DNA of 64,000 nt from Erwinia piriflorinigrans CFBP 5888 (GTDB lineage: Bacteria > Pseudomonadota > Gammaproteobacteria > Enterobacterales > Enterobacteriaceae). The notes beneath the pieces are model-generated. The model searched no databases. It was not told the DNA's origin and worked only from the letters and a program-made list of their open reading frames with translations. The stretch covers positions 22,111 to 86,110 of the forward strand of contig NZ_CAHS01000004.1 in the NCBI RefSeq assembly GCF_001050515.1, in the 5' to 3' direction. The translations under genes were made by a program, and so were the position numbers. This document shows positions 51,127 through 64,000 of this stretch, piece by piece (position 1 is the stretch's first letter; the number at the start of each line of letters is the position of its first letter).

Positions 51127-51666
51127 GTGTTCGACATAGGCTTTAGTGAACTGGTACTGGTTTTCGTAATTGGCCTGGTTGTTCTCGGTCCGCAGCGGCT
51201 ACCGGTAGCGGTCAGGACGGTGATGGGCTGGATCCGTGCGCTGCGTTCGTTGGCAACCAGCGTACAAAACGAGCTGGCCCAAGAGTTGAAGCTTCAGGAA
51301 CTGCAGGATGGCCTGAAAAAAATTGAACAAGCCAGCAAAGATAACCTGTCGCCGGAGCTTAAAGCCTCGGTTGAGGAACTGAAACAAACTGCGAATTCGA
51401 TGAAGCGCTCCTATCTGGGTGAAAATGAAAAAGCAGACGACGAAGCGCATACCATTCATAACCCGTTGCAGAAAAACCCGCAGGAAGCCCATGACGGCGT
51501 AACTCCCGCGCAGGCAGATCATCAGGCTGATGCTCCGGCACAGGCACCTGTTACGGTAACTCAGAAGGCTTCATCCGAATCACCGCCTGATATCAAACAG
51601 GAGCCGCCAGCATCCGTTGCTCCGCGTGCATCCGTGACCTCTACCCCACCGAGCGATGAACGTTAA
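51127..51666 (+). CDS. tatB: Sec-independent translocase subunit TatB
   Basis: Together with TatC forms the twin-arginine signal receptor. The 179-residue protein starts at GTG 51127, three bases after the tatA stop, with a membrane helix ([21 protein letters not shown]), the conserved LGPQRLP turn, a long amphipathic helix and an extended Pro/Ala-rich cytoplasmic tail that is more variable than the core. Confidence 0.95.
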   Translation: MFDIGFSELVLVFVIGLVVLGPQRLPVAVRTVMGWIRALRSLATSVQNELAQELKLQELQDGLKKIEQASKDNLSPELKASVEELKQTANSMKRSYLGENEKADDEAHTIHNPLQKNPQEAHDGVTPAQADHQADAPAQAPVTVTQKASSESPPDIKQEPPASVAPRASVTSTPPSDER

Positions 51667-51668
51667 AC

Positions 51669-52424
51669 ATGGCAGTTGAAGATACCCAACCGCTGATCAG
51701 TCATCTGATTGAGCTACGCAAGCGCCTGCTGAACTGTATTATTGCCGTTCTGGCCATTTTCCTGTGCCTGGCGTATTTTTCGAACGACATATACCAGCTG
51801 ATATCTGCTCCGCTGATCAAGCAGATGCCCGCCGGTGCCAGCATGATTGCTACCGACGTGGCGTCACCGTTCTTTACGCCGATTAAGCTCACCATCATCG
51901 TTTCGCTATTCCTTGCCGTGCCGGTGATCCTTTATCAGGTTTGGGCCTTTGTGGCTCCGGCTCTTTATCGGCACGAGCGCAAACTGGTGATGCCGCTGCT
52001 GTTTTCCAGTTCATTCCTATTCTATCTGGGGATGGCTTTCGCCTACTTTGTTGTCTTCCCGTTGGCGTTTGGCTTTTTTGCGAAAACCGCGCCGCAGGGC
52101 GTACAGATTGCCACCGACATTAATAACTATCTCGATTTTGTGATGACGTTATTTATGGCGTTCGGCGTGTCGTTTGAAGTACCGATTGCTATCGTACTGC
52201 TGTGCTGGACCGGTGTTACCACGCCAGAAGATCTTAAGGCGAAGCGTCCTTACGTGTTGGTTGGGGCGTTTGTCGTCGGCATGCTGCTGACGCCACCGGA
52301 TATATTCTCCCAGACGCTGTTGGCCATTCCGATGTATTGCCTGTTTGAAGTTGGCGTATTTGTCTCGCGTTTCTACGTAGGGAAGAATCGCGATGATGAG
52401 GAACAGGATGAAGGATTGGATTAA
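51669..52424 (+). CDS. tatC: Sec-independent translocase subunit TatC
   Basis: Polytopic core of the twin-arginine translocase that binds the RR motif. The 251-residue protein has six predicted membrane helices, with the conserved cytoplasmic N-terminal [13 protein letters not shown] and the periplasmic-loop [11 protein letters not shown] region. Starts two bases after tatB. Confidence 0.97.
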   Translation: MAVEDTQPLISHLIELRKRLLNCIIAVLAIFLCLAYFSNDIYQLISAPLIKQMPAGASMIATDVASPFFTPIKLTIIVSLFLAVPVILYQVWAFVAPALYRHERKLVMPLLFSSSFLFYLGMAFAYFVVFPLAFGFFAKTAPQGVQIATDINNYLDFVMTLFMAFGVSFEVPIAIVLLCWTGVTTPEDLKAKRPYVLVGAFVVGMLLTPPDIFSQTLLAIPMYCLFEVGVFVSRFYVGKNRDDEEQDEGLD

Positions 52425-52468
52425 GGCTGGGCGAACGGCAGCCGCTGGCAGTACATCTTGAATCTACT

Positions 52469-52488
52469 AACCGCCCGTCAGGGCGGTT
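52469..52488 (+). terminator. Hairpin between tatC and tatD
   Basis: Perfect 8-bp stem AACCGCCC/GGGCGGTT with a GTCA tetraloop, 44 bases after the tatC stop and just before the tatD ribosome site (GGAAGA). Lacking a T-run, it more likely stabilises the tatABC mRNA or partly attenuates tatD than terminates fully. Confidence 0.55.
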
Positions 52489-52505
52489 ACCGTTTGGAAG
52501 AGATT

Positions 52506-53285
52506 ATGTTTGATATTGGGGTAAATCTGACCAGCACCCAGTTTGCGAAAGATCGTGAAAAAGTGGTGAAACGTGCGCGTGAAGCGGGCGTCAGCGGTAT
52601 GCTGATCACTGGCACCAATGCGCTGGAAAGTCAGCAGGCACTCAGCCTGGCACGCCAGCATCCCGACTACTGCTGGTCAACGGCCGGAGTACACCCTCAT
52701 CATGCCAGCGAGTGGTCGGGAGAGACTGCTGCCACTTTGCGTCGGCTGGCGGAAAGCCCCCATGTGGTGGCAATCGGCGAATGCGGCCTCGATTTTAATC
52801 GCAATTTCTCAGAACCAGAACAGCAGGCCTATGCATTTAATGCCCAGCTGGCGCTAGCCGCAGAGCTGTCCCTGCCCGTATTCCTGCACTGCCGTGAAGC
52901 CCATGAGCGTTTTATTTCAATCCTTAAACCCTGGATGCCCAGGCTCAAGGCGGCGGTACTTCACTGCTTCACCGGCACGCGTGCAGAGTTGCAGTCCTGC
53001 CTGGCGGAAGGATTATCCATCGGTATTACCGGCTGGATATGTGATGAGCGACGTGGACAGGAGCTACGTGAACTGATGCCATTGATCCCCGCAGACCGTC
53101 TGCTGTTGGAAACGGATGCACCCTGGCTACTGCCCAGGGATATGCGCCCGCGCCCAGCTTCAAGACGTAACGAGCCCTGCTTCTTACCGCATATCGTGCA
53201 GCAGGTGGCTCTATTACGTGGGGTAGATGCCGATGAACTGGCGGCGCAAACGGCGTTGAACGCGCGCAAGCTATTCAATCTTTAG
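52506..53285 (+). CDS. tatD: TatD family metal-dependent DNase
   Basis: A cytoplasmic 3'-5' exonuclease/deoxyribonuclease; despite its name it is not needed for Tat export. The 259-residue TIM-barrel protein has the metal motifs DIGVNLT, the HPHHA histidines, [25 protein letters not shown] and [12 protein letters not shown] 52506 gives the family start MFDIGVN. Confidence 0.95.
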   Translation: MFDIGVNLTSTQFAKDREKVVKRAREAGVSGMLITGTNALESQQALSLARQHPDYCWSTAGVHPHHASEWSGETAATLRRLAESPHVVAIGECGLDFNRNFSEPEQQAYAFNAQLALAAELSLPVFLHCREAHERFISILKPWMPRLKAAVLHCFTGTRAELQSCLAEGLSIGITGWICDERRGQELRELMPLIPADRLLLETDAPWLLPRDMRPRPASRRNEPCFLPHIVQQVALLRGVDADELAAQTALNARKLFNL

Positions 53286-53314
53286 TGTGGACGGGGCGTG
53301 ATATTCGCCCCTGA

Positions 53315-53815
53315 CTAAGGGGCGGGTTTACAGCACCTGAACTGTTGATTGGCGACACTGCGCACGACCTGCTTGTTTAACAGGTTTAGCAGAAGCATCG
53401 ATCGTGCCTCACCATCCGGTTCAGTAAATATTGCTTTCAGCCCTTCGAATGCCCCTTCAGTGATAATCACGGTATCGCCCGTCTGTGGCAATTCATTGTC
53501 ATCGTTCGACACCGCAGGATCTCCTTGCAAAGCGTCGATCACATCCAGCGGTACCATCGCGGGTTGATTGCCAAAACGCACAAAATGGCTTACCCCGCGC
53601 GTCGCACTGATGGTGGTGGTATGGATCGATTCCGGGTCAAATTCAACAAACAGATAATTGGGGAAGAGCGGTTCGCTGACTTGCGTGGGCTTACCACGCA
53701 CCGTTTTCTCCAAAGCGACCATTGGACTAAGGCAATGCACTGCCTGGCGCTCAAGATGTTCTTTCGCACGCAGTAGTTGGCCTCTTTTGCAGTAAAGTAA
53801 ATACCAGGATTCCAT
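53315..53815 (-). CDS. rfaH: Transcription antiterminator RfaH
   Basis: NusG paralogue recruited at ops sites to enable transcription of long LPS, capsule and haemolysin operons. The 166-residue protein has the N-terminal NGN domain ([45 protein letters not shown]) and a C-terminal KOW-region domain ([33 protein letters not shown]), the segment that in RfaH switches fold. ATG 53815 (MESWYLL) matches E. coli. Confidence 0.95.
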   Translation of the reverse strand: MESWYLLYCKRGQLLRAKEHLERQAVHCLSPMVALEKTVRGKPTQVSEPLFPNYLFVEFDPESIHTTTISATRGVSHFVRFGNQPAMVPLDVIDALQGDPAVSNDDNELPQTGDTVIITEGAFEGLKAIFTEPDGEARSMLLLNLLNKQVVRSVANQQFRCCKPAP

Positions 53816-54025
53816 AACATCACTTTCCAATTATCATGCCCACAAGAATAGCAAAAGCATTGACATAGTTATAGCGAGATTGGCGACAACAGTGGATGGT
53901 AAATCGTTGGCATTCCAGCTTAATGAATCGAAGAAGTTATTAAAATTAGCGAAATGCCCGTATCTGCGCGGCCGTAGAGCGTCTAAACTTACCAACAAAA
54001 TTAACCCCCATCGGTGGATCGGCAC

Positions 54026-54031
54026 TATAAT
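54026..54031 (+). promoter_or_regulatory. -10 element of the ubiD promoter
   Basis: A perfect TATAAT 33 bases before the ubiD start. No good -35 is seen at the normal distance. The rest of the rfaH-ubiD gap (53816-54063) has nothing I can name. Confidence 0.45.
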
Positions 54032-54063
54032 GGCTGACTCACTGGCCGTACTGATGGAAAGTC

Positions 54064-55548
54064 ATGAAATACCACGACTTACGCGACTTCATTTCTCTGC
54101 TTGAACAGCGTGGGGAATTAAAACGTATCACACAAGAGATCGACCCCGATCTGGAAATGACCGAAATTGCCGACCGTACGCTGCGTGCCGGTGGCCCTGC
54201 TTTGCTGTTCGAAAACCCTAAAGGTTACAGCATGCCGGTACTTTGTAATCTGTTTGGCACCCCCGATCGCGTGGCGCTGGGGATGGGCCAGGAGAATGTG
54301 AAGGCACTGCGTGAAGTGGGAAAACTGCTAGCCTTCTTAAAAGAACCAGAACCACCGCGTGGCTTCCGCGACTTTTTTGACAAAGTGCCGCAGTGGAAGC
54401 AGGTTTTAAATATGCCGACTAAACGGCTGCGTCATGCACTCTGTCAGCAGCAGATCTGGCAGGGCGATGATGTCGATTTAACCCGTATCCCGGTAATGAA
54501 GTGCTGGCCGGGCGATGCCGCCCCTTTGGTGACCTGGGGCTTGACCGTGACGCGCGGCCCGCTAAAAGAGCGGCAGAACTTGGGCATTTATCGCCAGCAG
54601 GTGATCGGTAAAAACAAACTGATTATGCGCTGGCTTTCCCATCGTGGCGGCGCACTGGACTTCCAGGAGTGGTGCCAGCAGCATCCGGGGGAACGTTTCC
54701 CGGTTTCCGTCGCGCTCGGAGCCGATCCGGCGACCATCCTCGGTGCGGTGACGCCGGTACCGGATACGCTGTCGGAATATGCTTTTGCCGGTCTGTTGCG
54801 CGGCACGAAAACCGAAGTGGTGAAGTGTGTCTCAAACGATCTCGAAGTACCGGCCAGCGCGGAGATTGTGCTGGAAGGCTATATTGAGCCGGGTGAGATG
54901 GCACCGGAAGGTCCCTATGGTGATCATACCGGCTACTATAATGAAGTGGATGACTTCCCGGTATTCACCGTTACCCATATCACGCAGCGCCGTGACGCGA
55001 TCTATCATTCTACCTATACCGGGCGTCCGCCCGACGAGCCTGCGGTGCTGGGTGTCGCGCTGAATGAGGTCTTTGTACCGATCTTGCAGAAGCAGTTCCC
55101 GGAGATCGTCGATTTCTATCTGCCGCCGGAAGGGTGTTCCTATCGCCTGGCGGTGGTGACGATTAAGAAACAGTATGCCGGTCACGCCAAACGCGTCATG
55201 ATGGGCGTCTGGTCTTTCCTGCGACAATTTATGTATACCAAATTCGTTATCGTCTGCGATGATGACGTTAATGCGCGTGACTGGAATGATGTTATCTGGG
55301 CCATTACCACGCGTATGGATCCGGCACGCGATACGGTTCTGGTAGAAAATACGCCAATTGATTACCTTGATTTTGCTTCGCCGGTTTCTGGACTGGGATC
55401 AAAAATGGGGATGGATGCGACGAATAAATGGCCTGGCGAAACGCAGCGCGAGTGGGGAACTCCCATCCGTAAGGATCCCGCTGTTGTTGCCCGCATTGAT
55501 GCGATATGGGATGAGTTAGGCATCTTGAGCGATACACCCGCGCGCTGA
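54064..55548 (+). CDS. ubiD: 3-octaprenyl-4-hydroxybenzoate decarboxylase
   Basis: Prenylated-FMN-dependent decarboxylase of ubiquinone synthesis. The 494-residue protein shows the UbiD blocks [46 protein letters not shown] with the catalytic Glu near residue 285, and [25 protein letters not shown]. Its cofactor partner UbiX is not in this window. Confidence 0.97.
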   Translation: MKYHDLRDFISLLEQRGELKRITQEIDPDLEMTEIADRTLRAGGPALLFENPKGYSMPVLCNLFGTPDRVALGMGQENVKALREVGKLLAFLKEPEPPRGFRDFFDKVPQWKQVLNMPTKRLRHALCQQQIWQGDDVDLTRIPVMKCWPGDAAPLVTWGLTVTRGPLKERQNLGIYRQQVIGKNKLIMRWLSHRGGALDFQEWCQQHPGERFPVSVALGADPATILGAVTPVPDTLSEYAFAGLLRGTKTEVVKCVSNDLEVPASAEIVLEGYIEPGEMAPEGPYGDHTGYYNEVDDFPVFTVTHITQRRDAIYHSTYTGRPPDEPAVLGVALNEVFVPILQKQFPEIVDFYLPPEGCSYRLAVVTIKKQYAGHAKRVMMGVWSFLRQFMYTKFVIVCDDDVNARDWNDVIWAITTRMDPARDTVLVENTPIDYLDFASPVSGLGSKMGMDATNKWPGETQREWGTPIRKDPAVVARIDAIWDELGILSDTPAR

Positions 55549-55592
55549 AGCGCTGGTGGTCAAATGATAATGACGACCCGACAGGGGAACGC

Positions 55593-56294
55593 ATGACAAC
55601 CTTAAGCTGTAAAGTGACCTCAGTAGAGGCGATAACCGAAACCGTGTACCGTGTCCGCCTGATCCCGGAGGCTGATTTCAGCTTTCGCGCGGGTCAGTAT
55701 TTGATGGTCGTGATGGACGAAAAGGACAAACGTCCGTTCTCTCTTGCCTCCACGCCGATGGAAAAAGATATTATTGAACTGCATATTGGTGCTTCCGATC
55801 TGAACCTCTATGCCATGGCGGTGATGGAGCGTATCCAGCAGCAGCGTCAGATCACCGTGGATATTCCTCATGGCGATGCATGGTTACGTGAGGAGGGCGA
55901 TCGTCCGCTGATTCTGATCGCCGGCGGCACCGGTTTCTCTTACGCTCGTTCCATTCTTCTGACGGCTCTCGCACAACAGCCGGATCGCCACATTGCGATT
56001 TACTGGGGCGGACGTGAGCTGAAGCACCTGTATGACCTGGATGAACTGAATGCACTGGCAATCAGACATCCAAACCTGAAGGTGGTTCCGGTGGTAGAAC
56101 AGCCGGAGGAGGGCTTTACCGGTCGCAATGGCACCGTTCTGACGGCGGTCATGCAGGATTATAGCAGCCTGTCAGAGCATGATATCTATATCGCCGGTCG
56201 TTTCGAAATGGCGAAGATTGCCCGCGAACGTTTCTGCGCTGAACGCGGCGCGCAGGAAGCGCATATGTTCGGCGATGCGTTTGCCTTTATCTGA
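55593..56294 (+). CDS. fre: NAD(P)H-flavin reductase
   Basis: Reduces free flavins with NAD(P)H, supplying reduced flavin for ferric iron and cob(III)alamin reduction and for activating ribonucleotide reductase. The 233-residue protein has the flavin motif RPFSLAST, the nucleotide-binding [14 protein letters not shown] and a C-terminal [16 protein letters not shown]. It follows ubiD by 44 bases. Confidence 0.95.
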   Translation: MTTLSCKVTSVEAITETVYRVRLIPEADFSFRAGQYLMVVMDEKDKRPFSLASTPMEKDIIELHIGASDLNLYAMAVMERIQQQRQITVDIPHGDAWLREEGDRPLILIAGGTGFSYARSILLTALAQQPDRHIAIYWGGRELKHLYDLDELNALAIRHPNLKVVPVVEQPEEGFTGRNGTVLTAVMQDYSSLSEHDIYIAGRFEMAKIARERFCAERGAQEAHMFGDAFAFI

Positions 56295-56296
56295 TG

Positions 56297-56325
56297 AACA
56301 GGGGCGCTTTGCCGCCCCTGTTTTA
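56297..56325 (+). terminator. Terminator after fre
   Basis: Stem CAGGGGCG/CGCCCCTG (extended by AA/TT) with a six-base loop followed by TTTTATT. Confidence 0.85.
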
Positions 56326-56339
56326 TTCACGCAGGCATA

Positions 56340-56364
56340 AAAAAACGCCTTTGACCGAAAGGCG
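56340..56364 (-). terminator. Terminator of fadBA
   Basis: On the minus strand the stem CGCCTTT/AAAGGCG with a five-base loop runs into at least six T, 25 bases past the fadA stop. Confidence 0.85.
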
Positions 56365-56388
56365 CTAAAAATGTGCGGTTGGACGGCA

Positions 56389-59749
<3,361 letters not shown>

Positions 59750-59776
59750 ATCTGTCTCCTGAACCGCGATAAGGGG

Positions 59777-59793
59777 ATCTGGTCATACCAGAT
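59777..59793. promoter_or_regulatory. FadR operator upstream of fadBA
   Basis: The 17-mer ATCTGGTCATACCAGAT is nearly identical to the E. coli fadB FadR site and is a near-perfect inverted repeat. It implies repression of fadBA that is relieved by long-chain acyl-CoA. Confidence 0.9.
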
Positions 59794-59934
59794 GTTTTGG
59801 AGTGTGGGAGCGATGTTAATGATTTGCAAATATAGCGTTATGGATTTGCTGACATGATCACAGCTGCGGCAAAACGGCATACCCCAGCAGGCTGTGGTAA
59901 GATGGCGACAATTTCGTAATGACGGAGACGGGTC

Positions 59935-61266
59935 ATGGAGTCGTTAGTGACGCTCTATCAGGAGCATATTAAAACTCTGCAACAGCGTGCTCAGCAGGTG
60001 CTGGCACGGCACAGTCTTGATGCAATGTTGATTCATTCCGGGGAATTACTCACGGTATTCCTTGATGATCACACCTATCCTTTCAAAGTGAATCCACAGT
60101 TTAAAGCTTGGGTTCCCGTCACCCAGGTGCCAAACTGCTGGCTGTGGATAGACGGCGTCAATAAGCCTAAGCTGTGGTTCTATTCTCCGGTTGATTACTG
60201 GCATGACGTGGAGCCGCTCCCGCAAAGTTTCTGGACGGGCGAAATCGATCTTATTCCGCTGAAAAACGCCGATGATATTGCCCGTCTGTTGCCCATACAG
60301 CGCCAGAACGTGGCCTATATTGGCCCGGTGGCCGCGCGTGCCACCCAGCTCGGCTTCAATACCGACGCGATCAATCCTCAGGGCGTTATCGACTTCCTGC
60401 ATTATCATCGCGCGTATAAAACCGGCTATGAGCTGCACTGCATGCGTCAGGCGCAGATGATTGCGGTAACCGGCCATCGTGCGGCGAAAGAAGCCTTTAA
60501 ATCGCGGTTGAGCGAGTTCGACATTAACGTTGCCTATCTTAGCGCCACCGGCCACCGGGATACCGATGTGCCATACGGCAATATCATCGCGTTGAACGAA
60601 CATGCTGCGGTGTTACATTACACAAAACTCGACCAGCAGCTGCCCGAAAAGCGCCGCAGTTTCCTGATTGACGCCGGGGCGGAATACCACGGCTATGCGG
60701 CCGATCTCACCCGCAGTTATGCAGCAAATGATGGCAGCGATTATGCTCAGCTGATTAAAGATATGAATAAGGAAGAGCTTGAGCTGATCGCTACCATGAA
60801 AGCGGGCGTACGCTACACCGAATATCATCAGCAGATGCATTACCGCATCGCCAGCCTGCTGCTTAAACATCAGCTGGTCAATGGGCTTACTGCGGAAGCG
60901 ATGGTGAAAGAAGATCTCACCGGGCCCTTTATGCCGCATGGCATTGGCCACTCGCTGGGCTTGCAGGTACATGATGTGGCAGGATTTATGCAGGACGATC
61001 GCGGTACGCATCTCGCTGCGCCGCAGCAGTATCCTTATCTGCGTTGTACCCGTGTGCTGGAACCGGGAATGGTGCTGACCATTGAACCGGGGATTTACTT
61101 TATCGATTCTCTGCTGGCCCCCTGGCGTGCGGGTAAATTTAGTCAGTATTTTGACTGGGCGAAAATCGATGAGATGAAAGCTTATGGCGGTATTCGCATC
61201 GAAGATAATGTGGTTATTCATAAGAACAGCGTGGAAAACATGACGCGCGATCTTCATCTGGCCTGA
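59935..61266 (+). CDS. pepQ: Xaa-Pro dipeptidase
   Basis: Cytosolic prolidase that cleaves dipeptides with C-terminal proline; in enterobacteria it also hydrolyses organophosphate triesters. The 443-residue protein has the pita-bread metal ligands in [18 protein letters not shown] (two Asp), [15 protein letters not shown] (His), TIEPGIYF (Glu) and [10 protein letters not shown] (Glu). Divergent from fadB. Its stop shares a base with the yigZ start. Confidence 0.96.
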   Translation: MESLVTLYQEHIKTLQQRAQQVLARHSLDAMLIHSGELLTVFLDDHTYPFKVNPQFKAWVPVTQVPNCWLWIDGVNKPKLWFYSPVDYWHDVEPLPQSFWTGEIDLIPLKNADDIARLLPIQRQNVAYIGPVAARATQLGFNTDAINPQGVIDFLHYHRAYKTGYELHCMRQAQMIAVTGHRAAKEAFKSRLSEFDINVAYLSATGHRDTDVPYGNIIALNEHAAVLHYTKLDQQLPEKRRSFLIDAGAEYHGYAADLTRSYAANDGSDYAQLIKDMNKEELELIATMKAGVRYTEYHQQMHYRIASLLLKHQLVNGLTAEAMVKEDLTGPFMPHGIGHSLGLQVHDVAGFMQDDRGTHLAAPQQYPYLRCTRVLEPGMVLTIEPGIYFIDSLLAPWRAGKFSQYFDWAKIDEMKAYGGIRIEDNVVIHKNSVENMTRDLHLA

Positions 61267-61877
61267 TGAACGCTTACGATATTCCGGCAGAGCCGCTGAG
61301 CTTTAGCGAAGAGATAAAAAAAAGCCGTTTTATTACGCTGCTGGCCCATACTGATGGTGTGGATGAGGCTCGGGCCTTTGTCCAGCAGATCAGACAGCAG
61401 CATCCGGCAGCGCGGCACCACTGCTGGGCATTTGTCGCAGGGGCGCCTGACGATTCGCAGCAGCTGGGCTTTTCCGATGATGGTGAGCCGTCCGGCACAG
61501 CCGGTAAACCGATATTGGCCCAGCTGATGGGAAGCCATACCGGCGAAATCACGGCGGTGGTGGTGCGCTATTATGGCGGCATTATGCTGGGAACCGGCGG
61601 GCTGGTTAAAGCTTACGGTGGGGGTGTCCAGCAGGCGCTACGCTTGCTGCCTCGTCGGGTTAAAGTGCCCATGCTCACATTCAGCCTTATCTGCGACTAT
61701 GCGCAATTGAGTGAAGTTGAACGCCTCGTGGCTCGCTTCGATGGACAGGTACTCAACAGTGAGTTTCTGGAAAAAATTACGCTTACTCTGGCTCTGCCTC
61801 ATGCGCAAGTGGCGGGCTTCAGGCAGAATTTGTCAGACTTCAGCCGGGGCTCTCTGCAATTAGTCTCGCTTAAATAA
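61266..61877 (+). CDS. yigZ: IMPACT/UPF0029 family protein YigZ
   Basis: A 203-residue two-domain protein: an N-terminal IMPACT-type domain (KKSRFITLLAHTDGVDEARAFVQQIRQQHPAARHHCWAFV, SDDGEPSGTAGKPIL, VVVRYYGGIMLGTGGLVKAYGG) and a C-terminal ferredoxin-like DUF1949 domain. The function is not established; a role in translation or nucleic-acid binding is suspected from IMPACT homology. Translationally coupled to pepQ. Confidence 0.93.
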   Translation: MNAYDIPAEPLSFSEEIKKSRFITLLAHTDGVDEARAFVQQIRQQHPAARHHCWAFVAGAPDDSQQLGFSDDGEPSGTAGKPILAQLMGSHTGEITAVVVRYYGGIMLGTGGLVKAYGGGVQQALRLLPRRVKVPMLTFSLICDYAQLSEVERLVARFDGQVLNSEFLEKITLTLALPHAQVAGFRQNLSDFSRGSLQLVSLK

Positions 61878-61905
61878 CACTTCACGTCAGGAAAGGAACG
61901 GCAGA

Positions 61906-63357
61906 ATGCATTTTCGCGCCATTACCCGCATAGTGGGTTTACTGGTCATTTTGTTCTCAGGCACCATGATCGTACCCGGACTGGTAGCATTGATTTACCG
62001 CGACGGCGCAGGACGTGCATTCACCCAGACGTTTTTTATGGCGTTGATGATCGGCACGTTACTTTGGTGGCCGAACCGTAAAAAGAAGAGTGAACTGAAG
62101 CCGCGTGAAGGATTCCTTATCGTGGTCCTGTTCTGGACGGTGTTAGGCAGCGTGGGGGCGATGCCGTTTATCTTTACTGAACAGCCACACCTCAAGTTGA
62201 CCGATGCTTTTTTTGAGTCATTCTCTGCGCTGACAACCACCGGTGCGACAACACTGGTGGGGCTGGATACATTGCCGAAAGCCATTCTGTTTTACCGTCA
62301 GATGCTGCAATGGTTGGGGGGGATGGGGATTATCGTACTGGCCGTGGCGATCCTGCCTATCCTCGGCGTAGGGGGAATGCAGCTTTACCGTGCCGAAATG
62401 CCCGGTCCACTGAAAGACAACAAGATGCGCCCGCGCATTGCTGAAACGGCGAAAACGTTGTGGCTGATCTACGTTTTGCTAACCGTTGCCTGCGCGCTAG
62501 CCCTGTGGCTGGCCGGTATGTCGCTGTTCGATGCTATTGGTCACAGCTTCTCTACTATCGCTATTGGTGGCTTTTCCACTCACGATGCCAGCATTGGCTA
62601 CTTTAACAGTCCGACTATCAATACCATTATTGCCGTTTTCCTGCTGATATCCGGCTGTAACTATGGTTTGCACTTCTCATTACTGAGTGGACGTAACCTG
62701 CGCGTTTACTGGCGTGACCCGGAATTTCGCATGTTTATTGGCGTGCAGATCACACTGGTGGTGATTTGTACCCTGGTATTATGGTTCCATGACGTTTATC
62801 AAAGCGGGATGCAAACGCTCAACCAGGCTTTTTTCCAGGTTGTTTCGATGGCAACCACCGCTGGCTTCACCACTGACAGTATCGCTCGTTGGCCATTATT
62901 CCTGCCTGTATTGCTGCTGTGTTCCGCGTTTATCGGCGGTTGTGCCGGTTCAACAGGCGGGGGCCTGAAGGTGATCCGTATTCTGCTGTTGTTTAAGCAG
63001 GGATCGCGTGAGTTGAAAAGGCTGGTGCACCCTAATGCGGTTTATACCATCAAGCTGGGCAATCGTGCGTTGCCTGAACGTATCCTTGAAGCGGTATGGG
63101 GATTCTTCTCTGCCTATGCTCTGGTGTTTATTCTCAGCATGCTGGCAATTATTGCTACCGGCGTTGATGATTTTTCGGCATTTGCAGCGGTTGCTGCTAC
63201 GTTGAATAACCTTGGGCCAGGATTAGGGGTAGTGGCGGATAACTTCACTTCAATGAATGACACTGCTAAGTGGATCCTGATTTTGACGATGCTGTTCGGG
63301 CGTCTTGAAGTCTTTACCTTATTGGTTCTGTTTACGCCAACATTCTGGCGTGAGTAA
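61906..63357 (+). CDS. trkH: Trk potassium uptake protein TrkH
   Basis: K+-conducting subunit of the Trk system, gated by TrkA (not in this window). The 483-residue protein has four repeats of membrane-pore-membrane units with selectivity-filter glycines in [32 protein letters not shown] and LNNLGPGLG, and the Gly/Ser-rich gating-loop region [22 protein letters not shown] precedes the start. Confidence 0.97.
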   Translation: MHFRAITRIVGLLVILFSGTMIVPGLVALIYRDGAGRAFTQTFFMALMIGTLLWWPNRKKKSELKPREGFLIVVLFWTVLGSVGAMPFIFTEQPHLKLTDAFFESFSALTTTGATTLVGLDTLPKAILFYRQMLQWLGGMGIIVLAVAILPILGVGGMQLYRAEMPGPLKDNKMRPRIAETAKTLWLIYVLLTVACALALWLAGMSLFDAIGHSFSTIAIGGFSTHDASIGYFNSPTINTIIAVFLLISGCNYGLHFSLLSGRNLRVYWRDPEFRMFIGVQITLVVICTLVLWFHDVYQSGMQTLNQAFFQVVSMATTAGFTTDSIARWPLFLPVLLLCSAFIGGCAGSTGGGLKVIRILLLFKQGSRELKRLVHPNAVYTIKLGNRALPERILEAVWGFFSAYALVFILSMLAIIATGVDDFSAFAAVAATLNNLGPGLGVVADNFTSMNDTAKWILILTMLFGRLEVFTLLVLFTPTFWRE

Positions 63358-63371
63358 GCGAGAGTTTAATA

Positions 63372-63908
63372 ATGAAAGCGCTAATTCTGTTTTCCAGTCG
63401 TGATGGTCAAACCCGTCAGATTGCTTTTTATATCGCTAACCTCCTTAAAGAGCAGCGTGAATGTGATGTTTTCAACATCCAACATGTTGACGACATCGAC
63501 TGGGCGCAATATGACAGGGTGCTGATTGGTGCATCGATCCGTTACGGCCATTTCCAGCCGGTCGTTGCGAAATTTGTGAAACGACATCTCAATGCATTGC
63601 AGCAGCGCAGCAGTGGTTTCTTCTCTGTGAACCTGACGGCGCGTAAGCCGGAGAAGCGCACGCCGCAGACCAACGCTTATACCCGTAAGTTCTTGCTTCA
63701 GTCACCGTGGGAACCTGACTGCTGTGCGGTTTTTGCAGGCGCACTGCGTTACCCACTATATGGCTTTGTAGATCGCACGATGATTCAGCTGATTATGCGT
63801 ATGACGAAGGGTGAAACGGATACCAGTAAAGAAGTCGAGTACACCGACTGGCAGCAGGTGAGCCGTTTTGCCCATGAATTTGCTGAATTATCCAGCAAAT
63901 TGCAGTAA
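63372..63908 (+). CDS. hemG: Menaquinone-dependent protoporphyrinogen IX dehydrogenase
   Basis: FMN flavodoxin-like enzyme that oxidises protoporphyrinogen IX to protoporphyrin IX, linking haem synthesis to the quinone pool. The 178-residue protein has the flavodoxin phosphate loop [15 protein letters not shown], the block [11 protein letters not shown] and [16 protein letters not shown] typical of HemG. It follows trkH by 14 bases and precedes an rRNA operon, as in E. coli (rrnA). Confidence 0.96.
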   Translation: MKALILFSSRDGQTRQIAFYIANLLKEQRECDVFNIQHVDDIDWAQYDRVLIGASIRYGHFQPVVAKFVKRHLNALQQRSSGFFSVNLTARKPEKRTPQTNAYTRKFLLQSPWEPDCCAVFAGALRYPLYGFVDRTMIQLIMRMTKGETDTSKEVEYTDWQQVSRFAHEFAELSSKLQ

Positions 63909-63963
63909 AAAAACACGTTTCGATGAAAAATGAGGCGCTCAGTCATTTTTTTGCAATAAACCC

Positions 63964-64000
63964 TTGTCACCGGTCGAGAACTCCCTATAATGCGCCTCCA
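63964..64000 (+). promoter_or_regulatory. Ribosomal RNA operon P1 promoter
   Basis: TTGTCA (63964-63969), a 16-base spacer and TATAAT (63986-63991), followed by the GC-rich discriminator GCGCCTCC and a predicted +1 A at 64000. This matches enterobacterial rrn P1 promoters, which use the same hexamers, 16-base spacing and discriminator. The T-rich tract upstream (63945-63953) may belong to an UP element. The operon lies beyond the window. Confidence 0.9.

Noticed and set aside
53880..54104. A 74-codon frame between rfaH and ubiD
   Set aside because: It overlaps the ubiD start and the TATAAT element, lacks a ribosome site and matches no known family.

Overview
The window is chromosomal DNA from a member of the Enterobacterales. 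Nearly every gene matches the E. coli K-12 gene order around 85-87 min (wzzE/wec, argX-hisR-leuT-proM, hemCDXY/cyaA, uvrD, recQ, metRE, udp, ubiEJB-tatABCD, fadBA, hemG, rrnA), but the proteins are clearly diverged. The missing E. coli genes and the acquired pentitol operon point to the Erwinia/Pantoea side of the order, most likely Erwinia. That is inference from order and sequence feel; the species cannot be resolved here.

Layout. 1-11009: the enterobacterial common antigen (ECA) operon, from the 3' end of wzzE through wecG, with translationally coupled junctions. 11138-12350: a tRNA operon (Arg-CCG, His-GUG, Leu-CAG, Pro-UGG) followed by a second tRNA-Pro and an array of mini-hairpin repeats that end in copies of the tRNA-Pro 3' end. 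12436-12859: the sRNA GlmZ with a sigma-54 promoter and two GlrR-type sites. 12954-17058 (minus): hemCDXY. 17352-25612: cyaA, lptM, dapF, yigA, xerC, yigB, uvrD. 25645-32953: corA with a leader-peptide/attenuator-like 5' UTR, yigI, pldA, recQ, rhtB, pldB, yigL.

33233-40528 is the only clearly accessory block: a LacI-type regulator, ribitol dehydrogenase, ribulokinase and a ribitol-type MFS transporter, followed by a stand-alone glpT and yehS. It sits where E. coli has yigM. 40633-64000 returns to backbone: metR/metE, ysgA, udp, rmuC, ubiE-ubiJ-ubiB, tatABC-tatD, rfaH, ubiD, fre, fadBA, pepQ-yigZ-trkH-hemG, ending at a ribosomal RNA P1 promoter whose predicted start is the last base.

Functions connect as follows. 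The wec genes make UDP-ManNAcA and TDP-Fuc4NAc and assemble, flip and polymerise ECA. hemC/D/X/Y and hemG serve haem synthesis. ubiE/J/B/D serve ubiquinone. tatABC export folded proteins. cyaA supplies cAMP for the CRP sites seen near cyaA, glpT and udp. Visible regulatory sites include FadR (fadBA), MetJ boxes (metE/metR), a LexA-like box (uvrD) and sigma-54/GlrR (glmZ).

No wholly new multi-gene system was found. The most unusual item is the tRNA-Pro/mini-hairpin array at 11.5-12.2 kb, followed by the corA leader and the pentitol insertion.
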